64,000 nucleotides of DNA from Homalodisca vitripennis (GCF_021130785.1 NC_060210.1:188984501-189048500), one strand, 5' to 3'. Shown: positions 35,506-46,940, counted from the stretch's first letter. Numbers and translations are program-made. The notes: generated by a model not told the origin, from the sequence alone.

Positions 35506-35950
35506 GCCAGTTCTCTCTTCTTCCAGAACCCAGTCCATTGGCTATCTCCAACCGCTCATGAGCAAACTTGAAAACCCATAATCTATCATGTCAAACTCAA
35601 AGAACTAGAGAATGAATAGTGAGTGATTAAATATGTAAATTTGGATTAACATAATAAGTGACCAGTTCTCTCTTTCTCCAAACTCCAGGTCATGAGTTAT
35701 CTCCAATCACTCATGAGGAAACCTGAAACCCATGATATACCATGTCAAACTCCAGAAATTGTAAAATGAGCAGTGATTAAATATGTAAATTTGGATTAAC
35801 ATAATAAGTGACCAATTCTCTCTCCTCCAATTCCAAGGTCATGTGCTCTCCAATCTCTCATGAGAAATCCTGGAAAGCTATAATCTATCACGTCAAACTA
35901 AAAGAATTGCAGATTGAGTATTGATTAAAAATGTAAACGTAAATCCTTGT
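35506..35950. repeat. Three-copy tandem repeat, ~150 bp
   Basis: CCAGTTCTCTC at about 35507 and 35662, and CCAATTCTCTC at 35812, start successive copies. Shared landmarks are CTCCAA, CTCATGAG, TATC(A)..GTCAAACT and AGTGATTAAATATGTAAA. Copies differ at about one base in seven. The frame at 35271-35561 enters the first copy and is not supported as a gene. Confidence 0.8.
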
Positions 35951-36028
35951 TAAATTCGAAATGCGTATCGTTATTTTACCATTGTATGCTCGAGATTCCC
36001 AAGATGGAGAAAAGATTTGATTAAACTT

Positions 36029-36134
36029 ACTTTTGTATACTACAGGTAATTAATTACCTTTGAACAGTATGCCTCTTCTATTTTACAAAATAGAAGAGGC
36101 ATACTGTTCAAAGGTAATTAGCCAATACAAAAGT
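36029..36134. repeat. Perfect long hairpin, 34-bp arms and 2-nt centre
   Basis: Arms 36051-36084 and 36087-36120 are exactly complementary (TAATTACCTTTGAACAGTAT... against its mirror), separated only by AC. A further outer match, ACTTTTGTAT at about 36029-36039 against ATACAAAAG at 36125-36133, extends the fold with a small bulge. The pairing is more perfect, and the loop shorter, than usual microRNA precursors. A fold-back element, a siRNA-type hairpin or an assembly snap-back are alternatives. Confidence 0.9.
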
Positions 36135-36848
36135 ATCAAACGTTTCTTAAAACCCTGATCGCCTAAAGAGCTTATATTCTTTTCCTTGTGAGAGTTACTT
36201 TAGAATACTTTTTAGTTGTAAACTCAGTAATACTATTAAATAAAAGATTAATTTTTTATCTAAAAATCACAAAAGATAGAGCTAATTTCCTTGTATTTTT
36301 ACTCCATCGCCATCACTATTCCGTAGTAAAAATAAGTTTAATTTCTTATTTGTTGGTTTATTTTACTTTACATTTATACTAATTATTTTACCACGTGATC
36401 CGTATTCTCTTTAGTGTTGTTTATTCTGTGTCAGCATCAAACTGGAACACTGACAAAGCGACAAGAAACTCAGTAGTAGAAGACATTGAAACAAAGCTTT
36501 CATCCAGAGCGTCAACATTCCTTGAACAGTTATATTCTTTATTTTTATTATTCGTTTTCCTTGGAGGAAGGCAACATTTCTTTTTATCTACAATTCCCCA
36601 CCGGAATTTGGGGGTTTTCGTTTATTCGAACTTAGTTACATTACCTATTTATAGATGACACCCTATACTTGCACCTTATCTTCCAAAGTGAGTGGAAGAA
36701 ACTTTTCCACCAGTGACCCACGGGAATTTGTAAAGGTCCTTATTGAGTGTCCATGAGTTCAAAGAGTCCTACCTCAAGACGGCTATATAATGCGAAGACG
36801 GGTGCGAAGTCTAACAAAACCAATTATACCAATGATTTGTAAAGTTGC
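36135..36848. other. AT-rich intergenic DNA
   Basis: Two short plus-strand frames (36188-36382, 36395-36658) show no domain. No feature is supported. Confidence 0.35.
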
Positions 36849-36920
36849 CTGGTGATGGAATCATTGATTCTGAAAGGCCTCACAAGAATAAAATTGATAT
36901 TGAAAAATGTATATTCATTT
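36849..36920 (+). repeat. Second copy of the GGAATCATTGATTC module
   Basis: CTGGTGA (36849-36855), stem GAATCA/TGATTC, GAAAGG, then CCTCACAAGAATAAAATTGA. It matches 29210-29285 closely. It is degenerate as a hammerhead core because one invariant A is G. Confidence 0.45.
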
Positions 36921-38235
36921 ACTAGTGATAATAAATGATAATCCACTCCAGTAAACTGATTTTTGAATTAATAATCCAGATGCTACGACTAAAAGAGTTT
37001 GAAATTAGAAACAATTCTCTAGAGGGGTATCTGAATTACATTTGGAGGCTTCAAAAATTTCAGAAACTCGTATTGGTCGAAAAATGGTCTAAAATAATCA
37101 TATTTATAGAATTTGCTCTGAACAGCTCTTAGGCATTATTCCCTTAAGAGCTTAGTCTAAATATAATAGGAATATTTAATGTTTCTAGGAAAATTTGAAT
37201 TATTTGGTACAACAAGAACATTTTGCAATACAAGTGATGAAATGTCAATAGTGTCTAAATGACAGAAAAATCAATTAATATAAAAAAAACTAAAAATTGA
37301 AGAAATTTTAAAATCTGTATTCAATTGTGTAGTTCTGTGAACACAATTGAATACAATCCTATTTCTATATAAACCTTAATCATTATTACGTCACTAGTGG
37401 TCTATACTCGTGATTAAAGATTTAGTTGGCAGAGATGATTACATGCTGGGCAAAGCAAAGATGCTGTTTTTCGTCAACCTTTCCGCAAGCTTATAAAAAC
37501 CTTTCAACAGTCGTCTTATTTATATCCCTCTATGTCAAAGTGACTTAATATGGCTCAGAAATTGCTAACCTCTCAAAGAATTTCACAATTTGGGCGGTTT
37601 TCAGCACACGATTGAGAGATTATTAAATTAAGTACGTTAATTCCTCAAGAATAACAGTAAAATACAACCATATAATAAAAGAAAGACATACAAATATTAA
37701 AATTGGTTTAAAAAAGAAAACCGAGCACTAAGTTTTAAGAATGTTCAAAAACTTTAAAGGTTACATGGAATTGTTTAGTTTTAATTTATGTAGGTACTTC
37801 AATTTAATTTCATTCATATTTTTCTCATTCATAAGTGTTGTTTTATGTTAAAACATATTATGAGTGTCCAGAATGCAGTATGATGAGATCTGATAAAAAA
37901 TGCATGTGGTCATGAAACTCCATTAATTGGCAAGGTGCACTCTGAATACTACCTTTCTCATACAAGGGATGTAACTCTCCACTGATCCTCCTACATTAAG
38001 GAGTGTAGTACCTCTAGTACTGCATGCATATGACGGTTTTAATGAAGGAACAGCACGGCATGCCTAAACAAAGAGGCCGCGCTTGTTACAGAAGTACTCT
38101 TACTTTTTCCATGAACTCGGTCTTCATTCACGATTTTTTTCTAGCAGTCTCATTTTGTATACCCAATGTATGGTTTTTTATACACCACCAAGCTAGCTAT
38201 AACTTGTCTTTTTATAATGTTACAGAAATTGTATT
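36921..38235. other. AT-rich intergenic DNA
   Basis: No supported feature. The 71-codon frame at 38024-38239 ends where the 158-bp array starts and has no domain. Confidence 0.35.
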
Positions 38236-38866
38236 ATGAAGGAGAGGCTGATCCTCTTTGAAGCCTTATTCAGTCTGACTTCATGGGCTTGAGGTCTGTG
38301 CGAAGATCTTATGGAACAGAATTAGGAGGGGATTCAATACAGTACAAGGTTGATGATATTGATAAAAAGTGTTTACAAACAGAATTTGAACCTATGAAGG
38401 AGAGGCTGATCCTCTTTGAAGCCTTATTCAGTCTGACTTCATGGGCTTGAGGTCTGTGCGAAGATCTTATGGAACAGAATTAGGAGGGGATTCAATACAG
38501 TACAAGGTTGATGATATTGATAAAAAGTGTTTACAAACAGAATTTGAACCTATGAAGGAGAGGCTGATCCTCTTTGAAGCCTTATTCAGTCTGACTTCAT
38601 GGGCCACTGGCCTGTGCGAAGATTTTATGGAACAGAATTAGGAGGGGATTCAATACAGTACAAGGTTGATGATATTGATAAAAAGTGTTTACAAACAGAA
38701 TTTGAACCTATGAAGGAGAGGCTGATCCTCTTTGAAGCCTTATTCCATCTGACTTCATGGGCTTGAGGCCTGTGCGAAGATCTTATGGAACAGAATTAAG
38801 AGGAGATTCGATACAGTACAAGGTTGATGATATTGATAAAAAGTGTTACAAACAGATTTTGAACCT
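38236..38866. repeat. Tandem array, 4 x 158 bp
   Basis: ATGAAGGAGAGGCTGATCCT starts at 38236, 38394, 38552 and 38710. The copies are almost identical. Each can be read as MKERLILFEALF...TSW followed by a different frame, because 158 is not a multiple of three and a TGA interrupts most copies. The unit could derive from an exon (frame 38441-38641 runs VDDIDKKCLQTEFEP into the next copy), but no family is recognised. Confidence 0.9.
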
Positions 38867-38888
38867 GTGTTATGTCTAATTGAGATCC

Positions 38889-38930
38889 AAAATGCGACGC
38901 CTGCTACGCCTTAGACCGCTCGACCATCAG
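38889..38930 (-). ncRNA. tRNA-like fragment (A-box region)
   Basis: The minus strand reads TGGTCGAGCGGTCTAAGGCG at about 38907-38926, typical of the D-arm/A-box of tRNA-Leu/Ser-like genes. It is followed by GCAGGCGTCGC. No B box or acceptor pairing follows, so it is a fragment or SINE head, not a functional tRNA. Confidence 0.4.
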
Positions 38931-39143
38931 AACTATCTTCATTCATGTCTTTGTCTTATGGTTTAGTTTTTAATAATCGCTTAAAGTAATGCAATTATTA
39001 TTCATTACACACGCTGTCTACCGAGCCTTAATGGGGCTCAAACTTAATAGGAAGTATTCATATGTTTTACACGATGTACTTTCGTTTTGTTCTTTATTCG
39101 CGTTTTTTCTGGTATTTTCATATTGCATACTTATTGTATTATA

Positions 39144-40008
39144 CAGGGTATTAAAAAAGTCCCGAACAGGCTTGATAATTCCCAAACTATTACAGGCAAA
39201 GCAATAAAACTTTATACATCACTACTGCACCTATAAATATACATTTTTAAGTAACTATCAATTTTTTTCATTTTAGGGGGGTAACCCACAAGGAGTAAGA
39301 ACGAAATCTTAAATGAGAGCATAGGTCGAGTAGTATATCTAATTAAAGGACTTTATTACTAGATTGCAATGCCGCAAACCTGAACTCAAAAGGTTCACTC
39401 TTTAAAAAATTACGCTGGTTTAAAGTTTTAAAACATTTACAATTTAGGTCCTGTTCTAAATGGTGTAATATTCTTGTTTTGGCTCAAGTTGTAAAAGTTA
39501 AACCATCCTCTTCACAGCCAATAGAGGATGGTTTACAAGGAGTTTGGCAAACAAATTTAATGTTAGTATACATCTTTTTAAAGTGTAATGTAAGATGTAA
39601 ATCAAGTAAAATCCAAAATCCAACCTAAAATAAGAACTTTCTATTATAATAACGTATACCAGGTTTTTCTATTTGTCATTCATCCTTGCTAAACAACCCC
39701 TTTAAAATTATGTACATCTTGAGCTATATTCTTTAAATCAAAGGTTTAAAGAGTGATCCCTTTGAGGTGAGATTCGCCGTATTATAATCTACTAAAAAAT
39801 ACCTTTAATTTGATGTACCTACTCGACCTATTCTTTCAATTACGATTTCCTTCTAACACCTTACGGGCCATCCACCTAACATAACAAAAAATGGTATTTA
39901 GTTCAAAAAGTAGATTTATAGTTGCAGTAATCAAATACAAAGTTTTATTGCTTTACCTGTAATCGTTCGGAAATTATCAAGCCCGTGCGGGACTGTTTTA
40001 ACACCCTG
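39144..40008. mobile_element. MITE copy 2, fold-back form of the CAGGGTG family
   Basis: Ends CAGGGTATTAAAAAAGTCC (39144) and ...ACACCCTG (40008) lie inside TA dinucleotides and match the element at 31795-32452. Here the inverted complementarity continues far inward. GCAATAAAACTTT, CTATAAAT and AAATCTTAAATGAGAGC..AGGTCGAGTAG on the left are mirrored on the right, giving arms of some 300 bp in 865 bp. This looks like one end duplicated in inverse, a fold-back derivative. No transposase. Confidence 0.8.
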
Positions 40009-42439
40009 TATATTACCCAAACTGGCCACCGAACTTGCAACAGTAATATTCTTATTTTTCACTTTAATTCTGTCTCAATTCACGTTTATTTCTGAGAGTC
40101 TCAATTTGTATACTCAATGTATTATACATTACACAAACCGTCCTCCCTACAAGAGCGAGCTTTAATGTAACCAGGCGTAGCAACCCCGCCATCCATCACA
40201 GAATGTGTCCATTGTCACAGTAATCCACCCACTGCTTGCCTATTTCGCTACACTGAAACCCTTAGAGAAAACCTAGGACTAGTTCTTTGTGTTTATGAAT
40301 GGGACGAATGTAATAATCTCAATTATTAAAAGAGGACAAATTTTTAGTGAATTGTCGATCGATTTACGTTGTCTGGCATGTAAAGGAAGTTTTTGTAAGA
40401 TAATCTGTCTGATAGCACAGAAGCTTGCATGATGTAACTTATATAATATGTAAGATTACATAAGGGTAGTCATAAAGATATTAACGACTTTGTACTTTTC
40501 GTTTTCAAAACACATGAAAAATACCTGAATAAGACTGTATTTTTCGTTTTGCGATTTTATATTTGCTAAATCTTTATCAAAATTGGTGTTTGTGTGTTAA
40601 CACCGTCATTTTTTTAAGTTCTTCTTCAAATATTAAAACCAGAATATACACCAAAACGTACTGTTCTGTGTTCAGGAATTTGTGTATTTTGGCACATTTA
40701 AGAATATCCTATCATTAAACAGCATTAAGCATAGCATCAAACAGATTTTAAAAATTTAATTTTTGGAAATACTTAACAATTTAATTTTTAAAACAATCAT
40801 AACCATCATGCTGTCACCATGTAAAACGTTTTCGGTTATTGGATACACTTTTCTACTGAGATTTATAAAGAAACTCTCCATGCTTTTGATCCGGTAATGA
40901 ATATAAATATTTTAAAATATATATTATATTAAATACTGTTAAAAATAATTAATAAATAACATTTATTATTATATAACTAAAGTATTGAAAATGTCTTCTT
41001 ATCTCTTTTATCTATACATTACAATGATGGATGTGCGTGATATTTACGAAGAGAATTTTGATTATTGCACGACTAATAAATTAAATTTTGTTACTTTCCT
41101 AAAAGTAGTGACTGGCGGATTAATAAAGATTTAAAATAATGAAATGTTTAATTTAATCTTAACAAGCTACGATAGTAAATTTCTACCTTAAATTAAAATA
41201 CCATTTAAGATCTAACGATAACTAAGGCATTATTGATATTATTTGTTAGAAAGTTTAAAAAATAAATTTCCCATAACATAATAATGTTTTAAATAAATTT
41301 TAAAACATGCGAGGTATTTTTCAACAACGTTTGTTTGTCTTGTAAATATTTTATTAAATGGAGCGGACTGGTTTTTGCACCGAGTTCTTCAATTATTCTT
41401 CTTTATTAAATTGTTGGAAGATTAAATTTGTTTGCGTGTAAACGATGATAGTACAGAAATTCTATCAATGCCGAACGAGCCCCAGCTCGTTTTTCTGCTG
41501 TAACAGGGACACACCAGTAACAAAGGGCTGTGACAAAAGGGTTGCCACGGGACAATCGGATTCTTGTGCCATTAATATTAACTCCGCGACCAAGTCAATG
41601 TTGCGCAAATCCTTTGTCATGAATACGCTCGCTGCATATCCATCGTTATATTTTACAGATCGGTGACAGGACAAGTATCTCTAGAACGTGACTGTACTTC
41701 GACATATTGGATAGTCACTGTCTCGGGCCAATAATACAGTCCAGGGGCCAAGAATCTATTTCCTTTGTATGAGCGCACCCTCTGGTTATTATTGAAATCA
41801 ATAGAGATTCCCCCTAGAAAGAAATCAATTTTCGGTTGAAAACGGAACGGTGTCAAAGGGTTAAAAATACGAAATAATATATAACTTGATTATGGTAATG
41901 AAGACAGATAATGCTGTCCTTAATTAAATCACTGTGGTTTTTATTGGTTTTTTCAAAAGGATAAAATGATGTTGTTGAAAAGGGCATCTAATATAAAGAA
42001 ATAGCTTGGAGTCCTCTTACAAGATACAATTATAATTAGTCACTGAACATTGTTCATTGTTGCTAAAAGGCGAATTACGTATATTTTTAGTTGAATTATT
42101 GAATCTAAAATCGTACGAATTGAAAATTTTCAAGGTTTCTGAAGACATTCAAATATTCTAGGCTTTAATTAGAGTTGAAAATACTTTTTAACTTAAATAT
42201 ATTTAAAACCCAATAATGATATAATATATTCATTTAATACATCATGTAATTAATTAGTCTAAAGAGATAAATTATAAAAAGGCTAAAGTATTTTGAAAGC
42301 AATTCTAAAAACATTTACTTGCAAAAAACTAATCGCCCAAAACACAAAGCAATATCCTAGGTGCAAATCTAATTACATTTTACTCATTAAGTTCTAATTT
42401 CATTAAAGGAAGAGCTCTTCTTATTAGAAAAATTATTTT
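40009..42439. other. AT-rich DNA, no supported feature
   Basis: A GC-richer patch at 41465-41680 is open on both strands (73 and 69 codons), which argues against either being coding. It begins after a good polypyrimidine-AG (CTGCTGTAACAG at 41498-41509), so a lone decayed exon cannot be excluded. The rest is featureless. Confidence 0.35.
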
Positions 42440-42600
42440 CTATTATTTTATAAAAGAAACTCACAATTATCCAATAATTTTGATATTTTCACACAATTGT
42501 TTATTCACACCTGACGATGGCATCTTTGATGTCGAAAGGCCAATGTGTTAAAATATTAAAATTATGGGATAATTGTGAGTTTTCTTTTATAAAATAATAG
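42440..42600. repeat. Palindrome with 50-bp arms and a hammerhead-like loop
   Basis: The left arm 42440-42489 (CTATTATTTTATAAAAGAAA, CTCACAATTATCC...) is mirrored at 42550-42600 with about four differences. The 60-nt loop holds CTGACGA (42511-42517), the stem GGCATC/GATGTC, and GAAA (42534-42537), the core order of a hammerhead ribozyme. CACAC before and GTGTG-like text after the core can also pair. Confidence 0.75.
42511..42537 (+). ncRNA. Hammerhead-ribozyme-core-like motif
   Basis: CTGACGA, T, a 6-bp stem II (GGCATC/GATGTC with one G-U pair and a TTT loop), then GAAA. The motif fits CUGANGA-stem II-GAAA. Stem III and the cleavage triplet are not obvious. It resembles the motifs reported for Penelope-like retroelements. 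Confidence 0.45.
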
Positions 42601-43344
42601 AATATTAAGTTCTAATGTGATTTTTTAAATTTCTCTATAAGACTGTTTAGACATATAAATTTCATAGATACGTTGTTTCAAGTTTGTTTGTGACGATGAA
42701 AGAATAGTGAAGGAAACAGGATTTTTCAGGACATAAAAACTTAATCAAAGACTTACAGGTCACGATAGGTCTGCATTCGCCGACCGACCACCTACGACTT
42801 TTCATATTTTCATCGAAGCTTCTTTCATAGATTAATACGCTATTCCCCACAATGGTAATTTGCAACATTTTAGTCACAGCTTTATTTAATGATTTCATAA
42901 ATGATAATATTAGGAGAGTTTTGAGGGACCTCCTCCTTACTAGGGTAAAAACAAACAACCCAAATAACGTCCTTTCTTCACATCTACGCAAATGTCACTC
43001 TGGCTCAGACTCTTCTCTGGTTGCTTATCTGAGACTGTTCTTAGAAGGCTCTACTTTTTGTCAGTGTCCGCTTTGTCAGGAGCGCTATAAAATATTACAA
43101 AACTCCTGTGATTAGTTTTATTTTATAGATAAAGGTTACCAAGTTGGAGTGCCAAGGCCTGCTGTGCATCTGCCCGTCCGTTATCTTAATAGCGATAAGA
43201 CAATTGATAGTTTCACTGATAACAATGTAAAACTGACTCCAATTTTGGATAGTTAAATTTTTCTACATATAAAGATTAAGATTAAGAGGCATGTATCGGA
43301 ACATTCATTACCGGTTTGAACATGACTGAAACAGTATAGGGGTT

Positions 43345-43740
43345 GGTATTTATGTGTGGTTAAACAAGTTCATATTAACAGTTTAGTGACTGGTCTTCCC
43401 ACGGTAGACAGCTATAATTGATGACGTCATTACCGCGAGGCAAAAGGACGTAAGGAGGAAAGTTTATGGCGGATGTAGGCAGGAGACATCGCGTTTATAG
43501 CGCATCTCCATTCCACCCGATATTCCGCTACCTCTGCGTAGGTATTTATGTGTGGTTAAACAAGTTCATATTAACAGTTTAGTGACTAGCCTTCCCACGG
43601 TAGACGGCCATAATTGATGACGTCATTACCGCAAGGCAAAAGGATGTAAGGAGGAAGTTTACGGCTTATGTAGACAAGGCGTTTATGGCGCATCTCCATT
43701 CCAGCCGATACTCTGCTACCTCTCAACGGGTATTTATTGT
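43345..43740 (+). repeat. Tandem duplication, 2 x ~197 bp
   Basis: GTATTTATGTGTGGTTAAAC starts at 43345 and 43542. Both copies contain GTTTAGTGACT, CCCACGGTAGAC, TTGATGACGTCATTACCGC and CGCATCTCCATTCCA. A partial third start (GGTATTTATTGTCAG) follows at about 43727. The right arm of the long inverted repeat has only one copy, so the duplication arose after the arms formed or was lost there. Confidence 0.85.
43422..43429. promoter_or_regulatory. TGACGTCA palindrome (CRE/ATF-type site)
   Basis: The exact 8-bp CRE palindrome lies within TTGATGACGTCATTA. It recurs at 43618-43625 and, in the opposite arm, at 45428-45435. Conservation in three diverged copies is notable, but CREB/ATF binding is only inferred from the motif. 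Confidence 0.4.
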
Positions 43741-43919
43741 CAGATATATTTTCAGAAAACCGTTCAGATATGATAAGTGATTATGACCTCTTAGTTTTCC
43801 TTGACTATTAATGTTGTTTTATTTTCCAGTCTGCAATAGTTCTTAAAATATGTGGTTAAATTTGTTTTTGATCCTGTTTCTTCTTCTATTAAAGAATAGC
43901 ATTAACGTTTTCCAAATTT

Positions 43920-43920
<1 letters not shown>

Positions 43921-43975
<55 letters not shown>
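43921..43975. repeat. (TA)n microsatellite
   Basis: An uninterrupted run of TA dinucleotides, about 55 bp, directly abuts the CTAG end of the reversed element. The overlapping frames on both strands reading (Ile-Tyr)n are artefacts. Confidence 0.95.
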
Positions 43976-43976
<1 letters not shown>

Positions 43977-44748
43977 TAGCGGACCCGGCGCGCTTCGCTG
44001 CGCATTTCAATAAGTTTCCCGCGGCTTCGCACGCAATTTCCCGTTGAAAACAGTACACTATATTCACTTATTCATTTTCTATCACATTCTAAACATTGCT
44101 GAGATAATTGATAGTCGTTCCTTCGTGAGCTTCTTGGGCGCATTATGAAGGTATGTACCACATTCCTGATACTTCTGTCAAAAAAAAACAACTAAGGTTG
44201 ATTTTATAACATTCTTTATATTTGTAGCCAACGTAAGATAGTAATTATGATATCTGCATTGCTCTTCTGATCAAGCATGAGCATGGTTTATATTAAATAA
44301 ATATTGCAGTTAAAGGTGAATTTTTACGTCAAATTTGAATTGTATTATCTGGATAGTAAAGTCTATGTTTAACAGTGATTGCAGAAACAGTTTAAACAAA
44401 ATTTGTCGTTTCTCTTAAGCTTACTCTATGCCTTAAAACTATAAGTGTAGTAATTAAATTATATATAAATATATTTTTTGTCGCATTATATATGTTTACA
44501 AAGAACAGCTGATTAAAAATTTGAAAAGACTCTTTCACTTAATAACATATGTTTGCTGCAATGCATTTCTTACGGGTATTTCTGTAACCAGTGGGGCGGA
44601 ATCGTGAATCGGGAAAGGGATAAAAAGTATCCTATAACCTTCTACAGATCAAGACGAACAAATTTAAAAAAAAATTAGGCGAATCCGTCCAGCCGTTTGT
44701 GAGTGATGCTGTTACACACGAACAGTTTCATTTTTATATAATAGATTA
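43976..44748 (-). mobile_element. CTAG-ended element, reversed copy
   Basis: On the minus strand it runs from TATATAAAAATGAAACTGTT (about 44740) to GCGCGCCGGGTCCGCTAG at 43976, then TA repeats. It matches 29352-30279 along most of its length (CCCACTGGTTACAGAAATAC, GCAGATATCATAATTACTAT, TTTCTATCACATTC and so on, in reverse). It lacks the ~180-bp inner segment of that copy. It sits in the spacer of the long inverted repeat and therefore inserted later. Confidence 0.7.
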
Positions 44749-45885
44749 TTTAACATTTTAAAATTCAATGTCATATTATACATTAATAATAACAATTCAA
44801 TAGTTTTATTATAACAATAATAACAGACAATACTTCTTAGAGTGGTTATATCTAGAATTTGCGCTTTCAACATTTTTTTATTAACAATATAAAACTATTA
44901 AAATAACGTTATAATGCCATTTAAATATTGGTATTAACAAAGTAACTAGAAGCCGAGTTTGAAAATGTTAAATTGTATTCTTTGAATCAAGCACAGGTGC
45001 CATATGCACACGCGCATGCATATTTCGAAATTCCCAAATACAAATTGTTTACTCATCTGGAATTCAAAAACAAATGTTACCTCATCTACTACATTGGTTA
45101 CTATAAGTATATTATTATTTATTGGGAACAAATAACCAAATGAGGGCAGATGCAAGAAAAGGATGTTGGTGACAATAAAAATCAAATTTAACCACATATT
45201 GTTGGAATGTTTGCAGAGCGGAAAATAAAATATCATTAATAATCGAGTAAAGCTCAAAGGCTGTAATCAATTATCATATCTGAGCGGTTTTCTGGAAATA
45301 ATACCTGACATAAATAACCGCCCAGAGCTAGAGGAGTATCGGGTGGAATGGAAATGCTCCATAAACGCGATGTCTCCTGTCTACATCCGCCGTAAACTTT
45401 CATCCTTATGTCCTTGGCCTCGTGTAATGACGTCATCAATTATAGCTGTCTACTTAGGAATGGCCAGTCACTGAACTGTTAATATAGACTTGTTTAACCT
45501 CATCTTAGTTAATTTCGACCCAACCCCTTCACTATTTTAATCATGTTCAAACCGGTCAAAATCCGTTTTATGGTCCTTAATCTTAAACTTTTCTGTACAC
45601 AAAATATAACTATCTAAAACAAGAATCGGTTTTATGTTGTTATCAATGGTGCTATCAAATTGTCTTATCGCTTTGAAGAAAACAGGCGGGCAGATGGACT
45701 TGGAACTCTAAATTGGCAAGTTTTATCTATAAAATACAACTAACCGCTGGAGTTTTGTAATATTTCATAGCTCTCCTGACAAAGCGGACACTGATAAATG
45801 GGGCTTTCTGAGAAGAGTTTCAGATAAGCGAGAAGAATCTGGGCCAGAGAGACATTTGTAAACATCTCAGGAAGGAGAGAGACAC

Positions 45886-46940
45886 CCGGAAGGAAAAGGT
45901 CCTGCACAATCTCCTAAGCTAACACAAGCATGTATGAATAGTGCTTTTTAGAAATCACTCCTAAGAAAGTTACAAAGTTTGCAATCAAATTATTTTCATG
46001 GTAAATTCTTATTTGTGCTTTCTTATTACGTTACAGTGTTAGAACAGCTTTTAAGAACACACTTCCATTTTATGCAGATATGATACTTGAAATCTTAAAA
46101 GAAAGCTGTGGTTAAAAAGTTGTGATTTATCAATAAGAGGAATATATAGTATTAATCTACATAATACACAAGTAGGATAGGCTGTCTGAGAAATATGTGA
46201 TTCAATTCAGTGTGCACACGTTAATTCTGATTAGTAGGCTACACTAAATACATTAAATGTATAGTTTAAAATAGGAAGGTATTATCCTAAACTGAAGTTT
46301 AATTGGTTGATTAGGATGCTTCATCTGATATATCTTTTCATGTATTGCATGTATGCAAGTATAACACTTAGCTATAATATAATCTTAAGGTTATTTTAAA
46401 ATACAACCTGATATCTCTCTTATTATATAGTACGTACCACCTTGGCTTGTACGTACTCTATAATTGGCAATGTCTAGGATCTTGTACTTTTTCCAAAGAG
46501 CGTATCTGAAATACCCACTCTGCTCTGAAACTGTACATCACGATAACTCATTAGGCATTGCCATTAAAATTACTATGGATGTTATTGCTCCTTTAACTTT
46601 AATACTTTACTATTATACTAATATAGTAACTTTTTATCATTCAGTATTTTTTTTATAACGTTACAGTAATAAAAATACAATTATTATATCTAACTTTGAA
46701 AAATTTGAATACTTTAAATTTTAGCAGTAACACTCAATGTAATTTTGTTTAATTTTGGGGATTTTCACATTAACGTACTAAACTACACCCCCTCTCAACC
46801 CAGTGGTTGCACACCAGGTTGGTTTACTACTGCTGGTTCATACCTTCTAGTTTAACCCACACTGTGTCACAGCAAAAACCTGTGTCACTTAAATCTGGGT
46901 AACATTATGAATGTCCAGGAGTGGCACATCACTAACCGCA
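45886..46940. other. AT-rich intergenic DNA
   Basis: No supported feature. The 64-codon frame at 46464 has no domain. Confidence 0.4.

Larger units (their letters stand above)
42978..45885. mobile_element. Long inverted-repeat element, ~2.9 kb
   Basis: The left arm (about 42978-43880) and right arm (about 45165-45885) are reverse complements with roughly 80% agreement by eye. Shared points are AAATGTC(A/T)CTCTGG, TCAGTGTCCGCTTTGTCAGG, TGATGACGTCATTA, GAAAACCG(T/C)TCAGATATGATAA and AATATGTGGTTAAATTTG. The left arm has an extra ~197-bp tandem copy. The ~1.3-kb spacer is mostly the later (TA)n/CTAG insertion. No transposase is visible. The 87-codon frame at 42852-43115 with a CQCPLC motif in the left arm may be a relic of coding sequence. 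Confidence 0.8.

Noticed and set aside
41445..41674. Gene in a GC-richer patch
   Set aside because: Both strands are open over the same bases and neither product has a recognisable domain.
42852..43115. Zinc-finger gene (CQCPLC motif)
   Set aside because: The frame lies in the left arm of the long inverted repeat. The right-arm copy is broken, and no full zinc-finger spacing is present.
43843..44067. Frames with (Ile-Tyr)n on both strands
   Set aside because: Direct read-out of the TA microsatellite.
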